Shown: positions 1-4,949, numbered from the stretch's first letter. The stretch: DNA of 6,552 nt from an uncultured Lachnospiraceae bacterium (GCA_947175285.1 CAMWMM010000289.1:1-6552), one strand, 5' to 3'. The notes: generated by a model from the sequence alone, not told the origin. Numbers and translations are program-made.

Positions 1-615
1 CCCAATTATATTTTTCAAGATATGGTTAAAATTAAGACTCAAAACAATGATGTAACTTTAGCTGAATATAAACACATTAAAAAATACCGTTTTATTTCCG
101 AACATTCCCCAGACGGTGCAAAAATGGTTGATACAGTACTAAATAGGGAATATTCCATAGCAGCACAATTAAAGGAGCAATCAGAATACATACAAAATGC
201 AGAAAAACCTATTAATAATGATACCAATAACAATATTGACATGCGTCTGATCAACTACTACTATCGTGTTGCATCAGCTGGTACCGGACAAATCATTTTT
301 GATATGCCGCCGACAAAACGCATTGAAATACCTAATATCCCGGAATACCGAAAGATTGATTATGCAATCGGGGTAAATGGAACCAGTATGGAGCCTACCT
401 ATCATGATGGCGACATGCTCCTTGTCGAAATGACAGAGGAAATTGAGATTGGAGATATTGGCATATTCCGAGTAGACAATGAAAGTTATGTTAAAAAGTT
501 AGGTAGAACAGAGTTAATTTCCCTCAATCCTAATGCTGAAAATATTCCTCTGAATGAAACAGCCAGGTGCATGGGTAAGGTCATCGATAAACTACCAAAT
601 GATAAAAACCAATAA
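1..615 (+). CDS. LexA/CI-like phage repressor, S24 peptidase domain (5' partial)
   Basis: This is the C-terminal part of a phage-type repressor that binds operators and is inactivated by RecA-stimulated self-cleavage. The frame is open to the left edge, and the residues before the first ATG (22) read PNYIFQD, which is how the end of an XRE helix-turn-helix commonly looks (NVSPNYLF...), so ATG 22 is probably internal and the HTH lies outside the window. Numbering from ATG 22, the linker has the family's HIKKYR segment (residues 18-23). The S24 domain has a likely cleavage bond Ala86-Gly87 in ASAGTG, nucleophile Ser122 in GTSMEP, and general base Lys158 in YVKKL, 36 residues apart, close to the 37 of LexA. 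The next gene follows after 25 nt, so repressor and nuclease are probably one lysogeny transcript. A LexA proper is unlikely given the IKKYR linker and phage context. Confidence 0.9.
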   Translation, partial: PNYIFQDMVKIKTQNNDVTLAEYKHIKKYRFISEHSPDGAKMVDTVLNREYSIAAQLKEQSEYIQNAEKPINNDTNNNIDMRLINYYYRVASAGTGQIIFDMPPTKRIEIPNIPEYRKIDYAIGVNGTSMEPTYHDGDMLLVEMTEEIEIGDIGIFRVDNESYVKKLGRTELISLNPNAENIPLNETARCMGKVIDKLPNDKNQ

Positions 616-640
616 ATCACTTTTATGAAAGGAACTACAG

Positions 641-2164
641 ATGGGCTTTTTTGATTTTTTTAATACAAAGCACTATAAAGAACAAATTAACACTCTTCAA
701 CAGACTTGCGATAACCTTCAGCGGCGGAACGACATCCTCCAACAGACTTGCGACAACCTCCAACTGCGAAACGAAACCTTCCAGCAGTCTTACGACACCC
801 TCCAGCAAGCCAACGATGAACTCAGCAAAAAGCTCAATTCACTTAATGCCGATGAATATTTTGCAGTTCAGGAACAAATCAAACAGTTAAAAGATTCCCA
901 CGAATCCATGCTGCAACAATTTAATTCTCTATGTCATAATGCTTCTGAACTTGCAACCAAAAATCAAAAAGTCGAAAAACAAATTACAACCAGTCAAAAG
1001 AAACTTAATCGCATAAAGGAATTATATAAGCAATTTGAAAATGTAATCAATAATTATACCAATCTTCAACTTGATTACCGGATCTGTCGGCTTCCACAAT
1101 CGGATCTTGATGAAGCTGAACTTTTATCCCCTTCTATATTGCTAAAGCTTCACTGCATGGATGTAAAAGATTTACGCAAGGCATACCGCGATAATGAAAA
1201 GCTAATTCTAAAATTGCTTGAACAATACTCTTCCAGATATACTACAAAAGCCAACAAAACAATATACGACCTAATGGTCATTGCACTTCGTTCTGAATTA
1301 CAGAATATTCTATATAACCTTAAATATGAAAAACTTGATATTTCTGTTGATGCTGTAAAATCTGTAACCCAAAAATACATGAAACTTGCCTGCGAAGGAA
1401 ATCAAAATATTGCTGGAACACTAACAAAATTCATAGGCGAAATCGAATATTTGTTTGTAAACGCAGTAAAAATCGAATACAATTACTATGTAAAAAAAGA
1501 ACAGGCGCGCCAAGAACAGCTAGCCATTAAAGAACAAATTCGCCAAGAGGCAGAAGAAAGAAAAGCACTCGCCGCCGAAAAAGCTAAGATCGAAAAAGAA
1601 GAAGAAAAATATAAGAACGAACTGACAAAACTCAATGAACAGCTTATCGAAACACCGAATGATATAGAAGCAAATACACTAAGACAGCGCATTCTTGAAT
1701 TAGAAGCACAGCTCTCGAATGTTGTTGTTAAAAAAGAGGAAATTACCAAGTTGCAAAATGGTAAAGCTGGAAATGTATACATAATAAGCAACCTTGGTTC
1801 TTTCGGTGAAAATGTATTTAAGATAGGCATGACCAGACGGCAAGATCCACAAGATCGAATCAATGAATTGAGTAATGCAAGTGTTCCGTTTAAATTCGAT
1901 GTACACAGCTTTATCTTCTCTGATGATGCTGTTGGACTTGAAGGAAAATTACACGAAATGCTCAACGACAAACGTGTTAACAAAGTAAATCTGCGCAAGG
2001 AATTTTTCCAAATTACTATTGACGAACTTGAACAGCTTGTTAACGAAATAGAACCAACAGCCGAATTTAACCGCACGATGTTGGCAGAAGAGTTCCGTCA
2101 ATCTTTATCCAGTGATAGTATTTATACCTCCGATTTTGATTTAGACCTTGATGATGAAGAATAA
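641..2164 (+). CDS. Coiled-coil GIY-YIG (T5orf172/Mug113) nuclease-like protein, DUF4041-associated family
   Basis: A 507-aa protein starting at ATG 641 behind AAAGGA with 8 nt spacing. Residues 1-8 are a short aromatic amphipathic start (MGFFDFFN). Residues 12-135 are coiled coil, including three 14-residue repeats (19-60). Residues ~145-290 form the helical middle typical of the DUF4041-associated family (around NKTIYDLMVIAL at 205-216). Residues 285-370 are a charged second coiled coil. Residues 376-470 are a GIY-YIG-like fold: GIY equivalent NVYI (378-381), YIG equivalent FKIG (393-396), Arg399/400 and Arg406, catalytic-type Glu434 in GLEGKLHEML, and RKEFF (452-456). An acidic tail ends the protein. 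GIY-YIG domains cut DNA; the E. coli anti-phage nuclease SNIPE combines DUF4041 with this domain type at the membrane. No transmembrane segment is visible here, so membrane tethering is not shown. Anti-phage or superinfection-exclusion activity is inference. Confidence 0.85.
   Translation: MGFFDFFNTKHYKEQINTLQQTCDNLQRRNDILQQTCDNLQLRNETFQQSYDTLQQANDELSKKLNSLNADEYFAVQEQIKQLKDSHESMLQQFNSLCHNASELATKNQKVEKQITTSQKKLNRIKELYKQFENVINNYTNLQLDYRICRLPQSDLDEAELLSPSILLKLHCMDVKDLRKAYRDNEKLILKLLEQYSSRYTTKANKTIYDLMVIALRSELQNILYNLKYEKLDISVDAVKSVTQKYMKLACEGNQNIAGTLTKFIGEIEYLFVNAVKIEYNYYVKKEQARQEQLAIKEQIRQEAEERKALAAEKAKIEKEEEKYKNELTKLNEQLIETPNDIEANTLRQRILELEAQLSNVVVKKEEITKLQNGKAGNVYIISNLGSFGENVFKIGMTRRQDPQDRINELSNASVPFKFDVHSFIFSDDAVGLEGKLHEMLNDKRVNKVNLRKEFFQITIDELEQLVNEIEPTAEFNRTMLAEEFRQSLSSDSIYTSDFDLDLDDEE
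695..820 (+). repeat. Three tandem 42-nt repeats inside the nuclease-like gene
   Basis: Units 695-736, 737-778 and 779-820 are in-frame 42-nt repeats, each coding 14 residues (two heptads) of the form LQQTCDNLQxRN. Units 1 and 2 are close at DNA level; unit 3 is more diverged. They extend the N-terminal coiled coil by whole heptad pairs, so copy number could vary between strains without breaking the frame. Confidence 0.85.
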
Positions 2165-2212
2165 ATTCTCTTAATCCTGATACAGAAAAAGATTTTAACA
2201 AATATATATAAT

Positions 2213-2241
2213 TTGACATTAACATCACTTAGTGGTAAGAT
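2213..2241 (+). promoter_or_regulatory. Promoter of antisense RNA 1
   Basis: TTGACA (2213-2218), 17-nt spacer, TAAGAT (2236-2241): near-consensus sigma-A. Predicted start is about 2248, giving an RNA that runs into the terminator at 2294-2335. No ORF with a ribosome site follows, which fits a non-coding antitoxin. Confidence 0.8.
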
Positions 2242-2247
2242 GACTAT

Positions 2248-2337
2248 ACAAGAGGGCACTACCGATAGACGGTTAGCCCAGAAAAATTTTAGCAAAAATA
2301 ACCGCTAAGTTTGCTAGGCTGGGGCGGTTATTTTTTT
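2248..2337 (+). ncRNA. Antitoxin antisense RNA 1 (type I)
   Basis: A predicted ~90-nt RNA from the promoter at 2213-2241 to the T-run at 2331-2337. Its 5' part folds on itself (GGGC at 2254-2257 with GCCC at 2276-2279, enclosing CCG/CGG). Its 3' part is complementary to the end of the toxin mRNA, including the toxin stop codon at 2328-2330, so the two RNAs overlap tail-to-tail as in fst/par, txpA-ratA and related type I systems. Exact ends are inferred from promoter and terminator positions. Confidence 0.7.
2294..2335. terminator. Shared bidirectional terminator, cassette 1
   Basis: The 12-bp perfect stem AAAAATAACCGC (2294-2305) pairs with 2324-2335 around an 18-nt loop. On the plus strand it runs into T2331-2337; on the minus strand it ends in TTTTT followed by more T-rich sequence. 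It can end both the antisense RNA and the toxin mRNA, and the toxin stop codon lies in its right arm. Confidence 0.85.
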
Positions 2338-2423
2338 GTGTTATTACTTCCGATTGTATATCCAAGTCCGAATGCAGTCAGTACAAGACTGATCACGGCA
2401 ATCAGACCTTCAATAGTCATCAT
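2328..2423 (-). CDS. Holin-like type I toxin peptide, copy 1 (31 aa)
   Basis: A short hydrophobic peptide beginning MMTIEGLIAVISLVLTAFG and ending YTIGSNNTKK. This is the signature of the putative holin-like toxin (Hol_Tox) family of Firmicutes: a tiny N-terminus, one membrane helix (residues ~6-23) and a polar, basic C-terminus. Such peptides act at the cytoplasmic membrane, and overproduction is typically toxic. The start is the first ATG of an ATGATG pair (2421-2423), 8 nt from GGAGGG (2432-2437 on the opposite strand). An upstream in-frame ATG (2427-2429) is too close to the ribosome site and is ATA in copy 2, so it was not used. Expression is probably limited by leader folding and by the antisense RNA overlapping its 3' end. 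Too short for most gene finders. Confidence 0.88.
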   Translation of the reverse strand: MMTIEGLIAVISLVLTAFGLGYTIGSNNTKK

Positions 2424-2431
2424 TAGCATCG

Positions 2432-2508
2432 CCCTCCTTTATCCATATATTTCTGCACTACGTACAGATTTTTATGTAGTCGGAGGGTTACAATCCCTCC
2501 GAAGAGGG
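2432..2508 (-). promoter_or_regulatory. Structured leader of toxin mRNA 1 with alternative ribosome-site pairing
   Basis: Read on the minus strand, four segments occur in order: A CCCUC (2508-2504), B GGAGGG (2500-2495), C CCCUCC (2487-2482), D the Shine-Dalgarno GGAGGG (2437-2432). A-B closes a C(UUCG)G tetraloop hairpin. C-D would hide the ribosome site. The alternative B-C hairpin (perfect 7-bp stem, 7-nt loop, 2481-2501) frees it. A second hairpin, ACTAC/GTAGT, lies between C and D. Structures are deduced by eye, not energy-calculated. Confidence 0.6.
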
Positions 2509-2541
2509 CTAACCGCCTACCGTTATGGTAGTACCCAGATC

Positions 2542-2570
2542 AGTGTAACATATTAATTCCAGCATTGCAA
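2542..2570 (-). promoter_or_regulatory. Promoter of toxin mRNA 1
   Basis: On the minus strand: TTGCAA (2570-2565), 17-nt spacer, TACACT (2547-2542), placing the start near 2536-2534 at GGGTACTACC. The same geometry recurs in copy 2 with a better -10 box, which supports it. Confidence 0.7.
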
Positions 2571-2626
2571 TAATAAGAGCTTAGGACAGAAAGGAGGTTA
2601 AGAAATAGCAATTTGACAACAACATA

Positions 2627-2655
2627 TTGATATTAAAGCGGTTTTGTGATATATT
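2627..2655 (+). promoter_or_regulatory. Promoter of antisense RNA 2
   Basis: TTGATA (2627-2632), 17-nt spacer, TATATT (2650-2655). The TTGACA homologous to copy 1 is still present at 2613-2618 but 31 nt from this -10, so a different hexamer serves as -35. Predicted start is about 2662, at the same distance from the GGGTACTACC motif as in copy 1. Confidence 0.7.
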
Positions 2656-2661
2656 AGACGT

Positions 2662-2752
2662 GAAAAGGGTACTACCGATAGACGGTTAGCCCGATTATAA
2701 TTTTGTTAAAAAATAATCGTCTAGTTTACCAGGCTGAGGCGATTATTTTTTT
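2662..2752 (+). ncRNA. Antitoxin antisense RNA 2 (type I)
   Basis: A predicted ~90-nt RNA ending at T2746-2752, arranged like RNA 1: a self-complementary 5' segment (2667-2692) and a 3' end complementary to the tail of toxin mRNA 2. Its terminator loop differs from copy 1, so cross-regulation between copies may be incomplete; that is inference. Confidence 0.68.
2708..2751. terminator. Shared bidirectional terminator, cassette 2
   Basis: A 14-bp stem, 2708-2721 with 2738-2751 (one U-G pair), 16-nt loop, T-run to 2752. Compared with copy 1, the pair C2302-G2327 has become T2717-A2742, a compensatory change that keeps the stem. The toxin stop codon (2743-2745) is in the right arm. Confidence 0.85.
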
Positions 2753-2835
2753 GTGTTACTTCCGATTGTATATCCAAGTCCGAATGCAGTCAGCACAAGA
2801 CTGACCACGGCAATCAAACCTTCAATAGTCATCAT
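2743..2835 (-). CDS. Holin-like type I toxin peptide, copy 2 (30 aa)
   Basis: Nearly the same peptide as copy 1, beginning MMTIEGLIAVVSLVLTAFG and ending YTIGSNTKK. It differs by Ile11 to Val and by loss of one Asn near the C-terminus. Several further DNA differences are synonymous, which suggests both reading frames have been kept under selection since duplication. One predicted membrane helix (~6-23) and a Lys-Lys end, as usual for Hol_Tox peptides. It starts at ATGATG (first ATG 2833-2835), 8 nt from the GGAGGG site (2844-2849, minus strand). The position corresponding to the extra ATG of copy 1 is ATA here, confirming the ATGATG start. Controlled by its own promoter (2957-2985) and antisense RNA 2. 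Confidence 0.88.
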   Translation of the reverse strand: MMTIEGLIAVVSLVLTAFGLGYTIGSNTKK

Positions 2836-2843
2836 TAGTATCG

Positions 2844-2920
2844 CCCTCCTTTGTCCATATATTTCTGCACTACGTACAGATTTTTATGTAGTCGGAGGGT
2901 CACAATCCCTCCGCAGAGGG
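2844..2920 (-). promoter_or_regulatory. Structured leader of toxin mRNA 2 with alternative ribosome-site pairing
   Basis: All four segments of the copy 1 leader are kept: A CCCUC (2920-2916), B GGAGGG (2912-2907), C CCCUCC (2899-2894), D Shine-Dalgarno GGAGGG (2849-2844). The A-B tetraloop is UGCG instead of UUCG, still of the stable UNCG class. The B-C stem is unchanged, with one loop base different. Confidence 0.6.
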
Positions 2921-2956
2921 CTAACCGCCTACCGTTATGGTAGTACCCATGACAAT

Positions 2957-2985
2957 ATTATAACAAGGTAATTATCGCAATGCAA
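2957..2985 (-). promoter_or_regulatory. Promoter of toxin mRNA 2
   Basis: On the minus strand: TTGCAT (2985-2980), 17-nt spacer, TATAAT (2962-2957). The -10 is perfect consensus, against TACACT in copy 1, while the matching antisense promoter has a weaker -35 (TTGATA). This suggests a different toxin to antitoxin balance in the two copies. Confidence 0.75.
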
Positions 2986-3005
2986 CATAAGAAAAGGAGA
3001 GTATA

Positions 3006-3623
3006 ATGGGAAAACTAATACCAAAAGAATATATTAACAAAAAAGAGAATTTAGAAATTTTATATAAATATAGAGAAGAACTATGTTTTGAAATATATAG
3101 GATTACTCAGAAAGATTTAAACGCTGAATATGCTGAAACACAAATCATAGATAAAGTACGTAAGTATGCTGAAACACATAAGAAAGCCTACCCAGAAAAT
3201 GGACAATGTGGCAGGATATGGTTTCTTGTAAAAGAGAACAACAAGTTTTTAGAAATTTCACAAGTTGCTCAAGCACTTGATAAAGGGTTAAACAATGGAT
3301 TTTTTAATGAAATAATATGCCATGTTAAAGAGATGTTGGGTGGAACTGAAGGTAAATACAAAAGTTTGTTCAATAACAATGAAAAAGAAAATGATCTCGT
3401 TTTTTATGAATTGGAAATTGATAAATACTTAGAAAAATTTGCTCCAGTAAATTATAAACAAACCATTTATGAATTAGCTCGAGAATATTATGCAGAAGCA
3501 TCTTTAGCTCATTTTACACAAGCTAGTGAATGGGGATTTAATAATTCAGGAATGGATAAAAGGGCATATTATCACATTTTGAAAAATGATATCCGTAAGC
3601 AAATTAAGGTAATACCTAATTAA
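3006..3623 (+). CDS. Hypothetical protein (205 aa), first gene of a pair with the DUF3644 gene
   Basis: I do not recognise this family. ATG 3006 follows AAAAGGAG with GGAG at 2996-2999 and 6 nt spacing, a good site. The product looks soluble and mostly helical, with no signal peptide or membrane segment. It is rich in Lys, Glu, Tyr and Asn, with one Cys-containing stretch (GQCGRIWFLV, residues 67-76) and a Tyr-rich segment near the C-terminus (YELAREYYAEASLAHF, 155-170). No nucleotidyltransferase GSxARG...DxD motif, helix-turn-helix or obvious nuclease motif is present. Codons are very AT-rich: 12 of 60 bases are G/C at 3061-3120. The DUF3644 gene follows 17 nt after its stop, so the two are likely one transcript and may have worked together. 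No clear promoter was found; one may lie between 2940 and 2990. Confidence 0.8.
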   Translation: MGKLIPKEYINKKENLEILYKYREELCFEIYRITQKDLNAEYAETQIIDKVRKYAETHKKAYPENGQCGRIWFLVKENNKFLEISQVAQALDKGLNNGFFNEIICHVKEMLGGTEGKYKSLFNNNEKENDLVFYELEIDKYLEKFAPVNYKQTIYELAREYYAEASLAHFTQASEWGFNNSGMDKRAYYHILKNDIRKQIKVIPN

Positions 3624-3639
3624 AGAAAAGAGGAAGCGT

Positions 3640-4638
3640 ATGAAAAATATAACCGAACGCTTATTAGAAAAGTCTAAAGAAGCCTTTACAATGGCCATAG
3701 AACTATATAATAAACCTACAATCAAATATAGGGTTGAAGGCTTTAGTATGTTTATTTGCAATGCTTGGGAGCTCATGTTAAAAGCCTATATGATCAAAAC
3801 TTTAGGTGATAATAGCATATATTATCCTGATCATCCAGATAGATCGATTGCTCTTTCTGATTGTATCAAGAAAATTTTTACCAACAAAAACGATCCTCTA
3901 CGGATCAACTTAGAAAAAATAGTAGAATTACGTAATACCAGTACGCATCTTATCGTTGAAGAATATGAAATGGTATATGTTCCCCTCTTTCAAGCATGTG
4001 TGTTAAATTTTAATGAAAAAATGATGGAGTATCATGATATTGATATGACAGAAATAATTCCGCAAAATTTTCTTACTCTGTCTGTAAGTTTAAAATCATT
4101 AAATGAAAATGAAATCAATGCAAAATATCCTGAAATAATCAGTAAAAAATTTATAGCTACGAAAAAAATAATTGAAACTTTGTAAAATACTTAAAATTCC
4201 AAATTTGCAATTAATATCAATGTCAATCATTATATGACCAAAGATCCAAAACAGGCCGATGCAATATTTCACATTGCATCGGCCGGCGAGGAAGCAGTTA
4301 CAATCATTAAAGAAATCAAAAATCCTGAACTTGTATTTAAGTATACAACAAAAACATCTATAGAAACGCTTATAACCATACTAAAACGAAAAAAGGTTAT
4401 ACTCAAGTACCGCGGAGACAATATAACGCTTAACAAGTTCCACTTTTCAAATTTGATTAAATACTATGGTATAAAAGACAATGATAAATTATGCTGGAAA
4501 TATACTGTTGGAAATACCGATTTCTTCAAGTATTCGCAGCAGACGTTAGATTTTCTTGCAGAAGAATTAAAGAAAGACCCTGAAAATCTATTGGATAATA
4601 TTAAAAATAAGCTAACCCTAGGGGCAAAGGAATTCTAA
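3640..4638 (+). pseudogene. DUF3644 (HEPN-type) protein gene, interrupted by two in-frame stop codons
   Basis: The first ORF (3640-4185, 181 aa) begins LLEKSKEAFTMAIELYNKPT and matches the DUF3644 N-terminal domain as I know it: VEGFSMFICNAWELMLKA (32-49) and an R-x4-H motif, Arg98 to His103 in RNTSTH, the hallmark of HEPN RNase-like folds. After TAA 4183-4185 and a second TAA at 4192-4194, the same frame continues open from 4195 to 4638 with sequence that reads like the rest of the family (FAININVNHYMTKDPKQAD, then a helical C-terminus). A single protein would be about 330 aa. The second part has no ribosome site before its first ATG (4234), so independent translation is unlikely. The N-terminal fragment has a fair site (AGAGGA, ATG 3640) and keeps the R-x4-H motif, so a truncated product could still be made. 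HEPN RNase activity and a defence role are family-based inference. Confidence 0.8.
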
Positions 4639-4699
4639 GCTTTACAGCCTACTCCCATTCGGGAACCCAGCCTTATCCTTCACGAGTTAACTTATTTAT

Positions 4700-4728
4700 A
4701 GTATAATAATATGCACCATTTTTGTCAA
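4700..4728 (-). promoter_or_regulatory. Orphan consensus promoter facing the 3' end of the DUF3644 pseudogene
   Basis: On the minus strand: TTGACA (4728-4723), 17-nt spacer, TATACT (4705-4700), start near 4693. No ORF with a ribosome site follows, so it would yield an antisense or small RNA. Just upstream is a perfect 6-bp inverted repeat TATGTA-TTAAAT-TACATA (4731-4748), possibly an operator. Confidence 0.55.
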
Positions 4729-4780
4729 CATATGTATTAAATTACATACAAAGTAAAAACTGCCCTATTGGGTAGAATAT

Positions 4781-4811
4781 AAAATTGGCCAGTGTTCCCA
4801 GCACTGACCAA
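4781..4811 (-). terminator. Minus-strand terminator upstream of the integrase
   Basis: On the minus strand TTGGTCAGTG (4811-4802) pairs with CACTGGCCAA (4794-4785), a 10-bp stem with one U-G pair, followed by TTTTATATT. On the plus strand the same position is a C-A mismatch and no T-run follows, so it is directional. It implies a transcript arriving from the right, for which the mirrored promoter at 4873-4902 is a candidate. Confidence 0.55.
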
Positions 4812-4828
4812 TCAGGAACTGTAAACTA

Positions 4829-4902
4829 TTACTGCAGGTGCAGCAATGTAGTACAATACCAAATGCAATAATATTGTACCACATTTCCCTGCACCTGTGC
4901 AA
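4829..4902. promoter_or_regulatory. Large imperfect palindrome with mirrored promoters before the integrase
   Basis: CAGGTGCAG (4835-4843), AATGT (4845-4849) and GTACAATA (4851-4858) pair with TATTGTAC (4872-4879), ACATT (4881-4885) and CTGCACCTG (4889-4897) around a 13-nt loop. Because arms are mirror images, TACAAT occurs as a possible -10 on both strands: plus 4852-4857 with TTACTG 17 nt upstream (4829-4834), and minus 4878-4873 with TTGCAC 18 nt upstream (4902-4897). The plus promoter would drive the integrase with an ~86-nt leader; the minus one would give a short RNA ending at 4781-4811. A further small hairpin (4908-4925, GGGTGTA/TATACCC) precedes the integrase ribosome site. Confidence 0.5.
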
Positions 4903-4949
4903 TCAATGGGTGTATTTTTATACCCAAAATTTTATAGGAGTGTGATCAT

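Larger units (their letters stand above)
2210..2570. repeat. Toxin-antitoxin cassette, copy 1 of a tandem duplication
   Basis: This segment is repeated, diverged but clearly homologous, at about 2610-2985 (period 400 nt at the left boundary, 413 in the core, 415 at the right). The conserved core is 2254-2536. It contains antisense RNA promoter, antisense RNA, shared terminator, minus-strand toxin ORF, structured toxin leader and toxin promoter. The core ends are imperfect inverted repeats (2254-2279 and 2506-2536). No convincing target-site duplication flanks it. Confidence 0.85.
2610..2985. repeat. Toxin-antitoxin cassette, copy 2 of a tandem duplication
   Basis: Homologous to 2210-2570, with conserved core 2667-2948 and end inverted repeats at 2667-2692 and 2918-2948. 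Relative to copy 1 it carries about 13 extra nt between the ancestral TTGACA (2613-2618) and the RNA start. The right flanks of both copies also share an AAAGGAG ribosome-site-like segment, so the duplicated block probably reached into the leader of the downstream gene. Confidence 0.83.

Noticed and set aside
1486..2076. Long minus-strand open frame opposite the nuclease-like gene, and a similar one at 4932-5330
   Set aside because: Ser/Leu-rich or low-information shadows of well-supported plus-strand proteins, without ribosome sites.
2427..2429. Upstream ATG as start of toxin 1 (33 codons)
   Set aside because: Only 2 nt from the GGAGGG site, and replaced by ATA in copy 2.
2311..2556. Plus-strand open frame of 81 codons, with a parallel one at 2753-2971
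   Set aside because: Both are antisense to the holin-like toxins and begin inside the terminator; no ribosome site precedes them. They are conserved only because the opposite strand is.
2254..2948. Insertion sequence or MITE pair
   Set aside because: The core ends are inverted repeats but there is no transposase and no consistent target-site duplication; the repeats are better explained as the 5' ends of two convergent RNAs.
2210..2985. CRISPR-like array
   Set aside because: Only two long diverged units containing a reading frame and promoters; no short regular repeats with unique spacers.
3006..4185. Classical HEPN-MNT toxin-antitoxin pair
   Set aside because: The 205-aa partner shows no nucleotidyltransferase GSxARG and DxD motifs.
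4183..4194. Stop-codon recoding or readthrough in the DUF3644 gene
   Set aside because: Two TAA codons nine bases apart with no visible stimulatory structure, and TAA is the normal stop of neighbouring genes.
4234..4638. Independent 134-aa gene
   Set aside because: No ribosome site before ATG 4234, and it is in frame with the DUF3644 ORF, open upstream to the second stop codon; it is better read as the cut-off C-terminal part.
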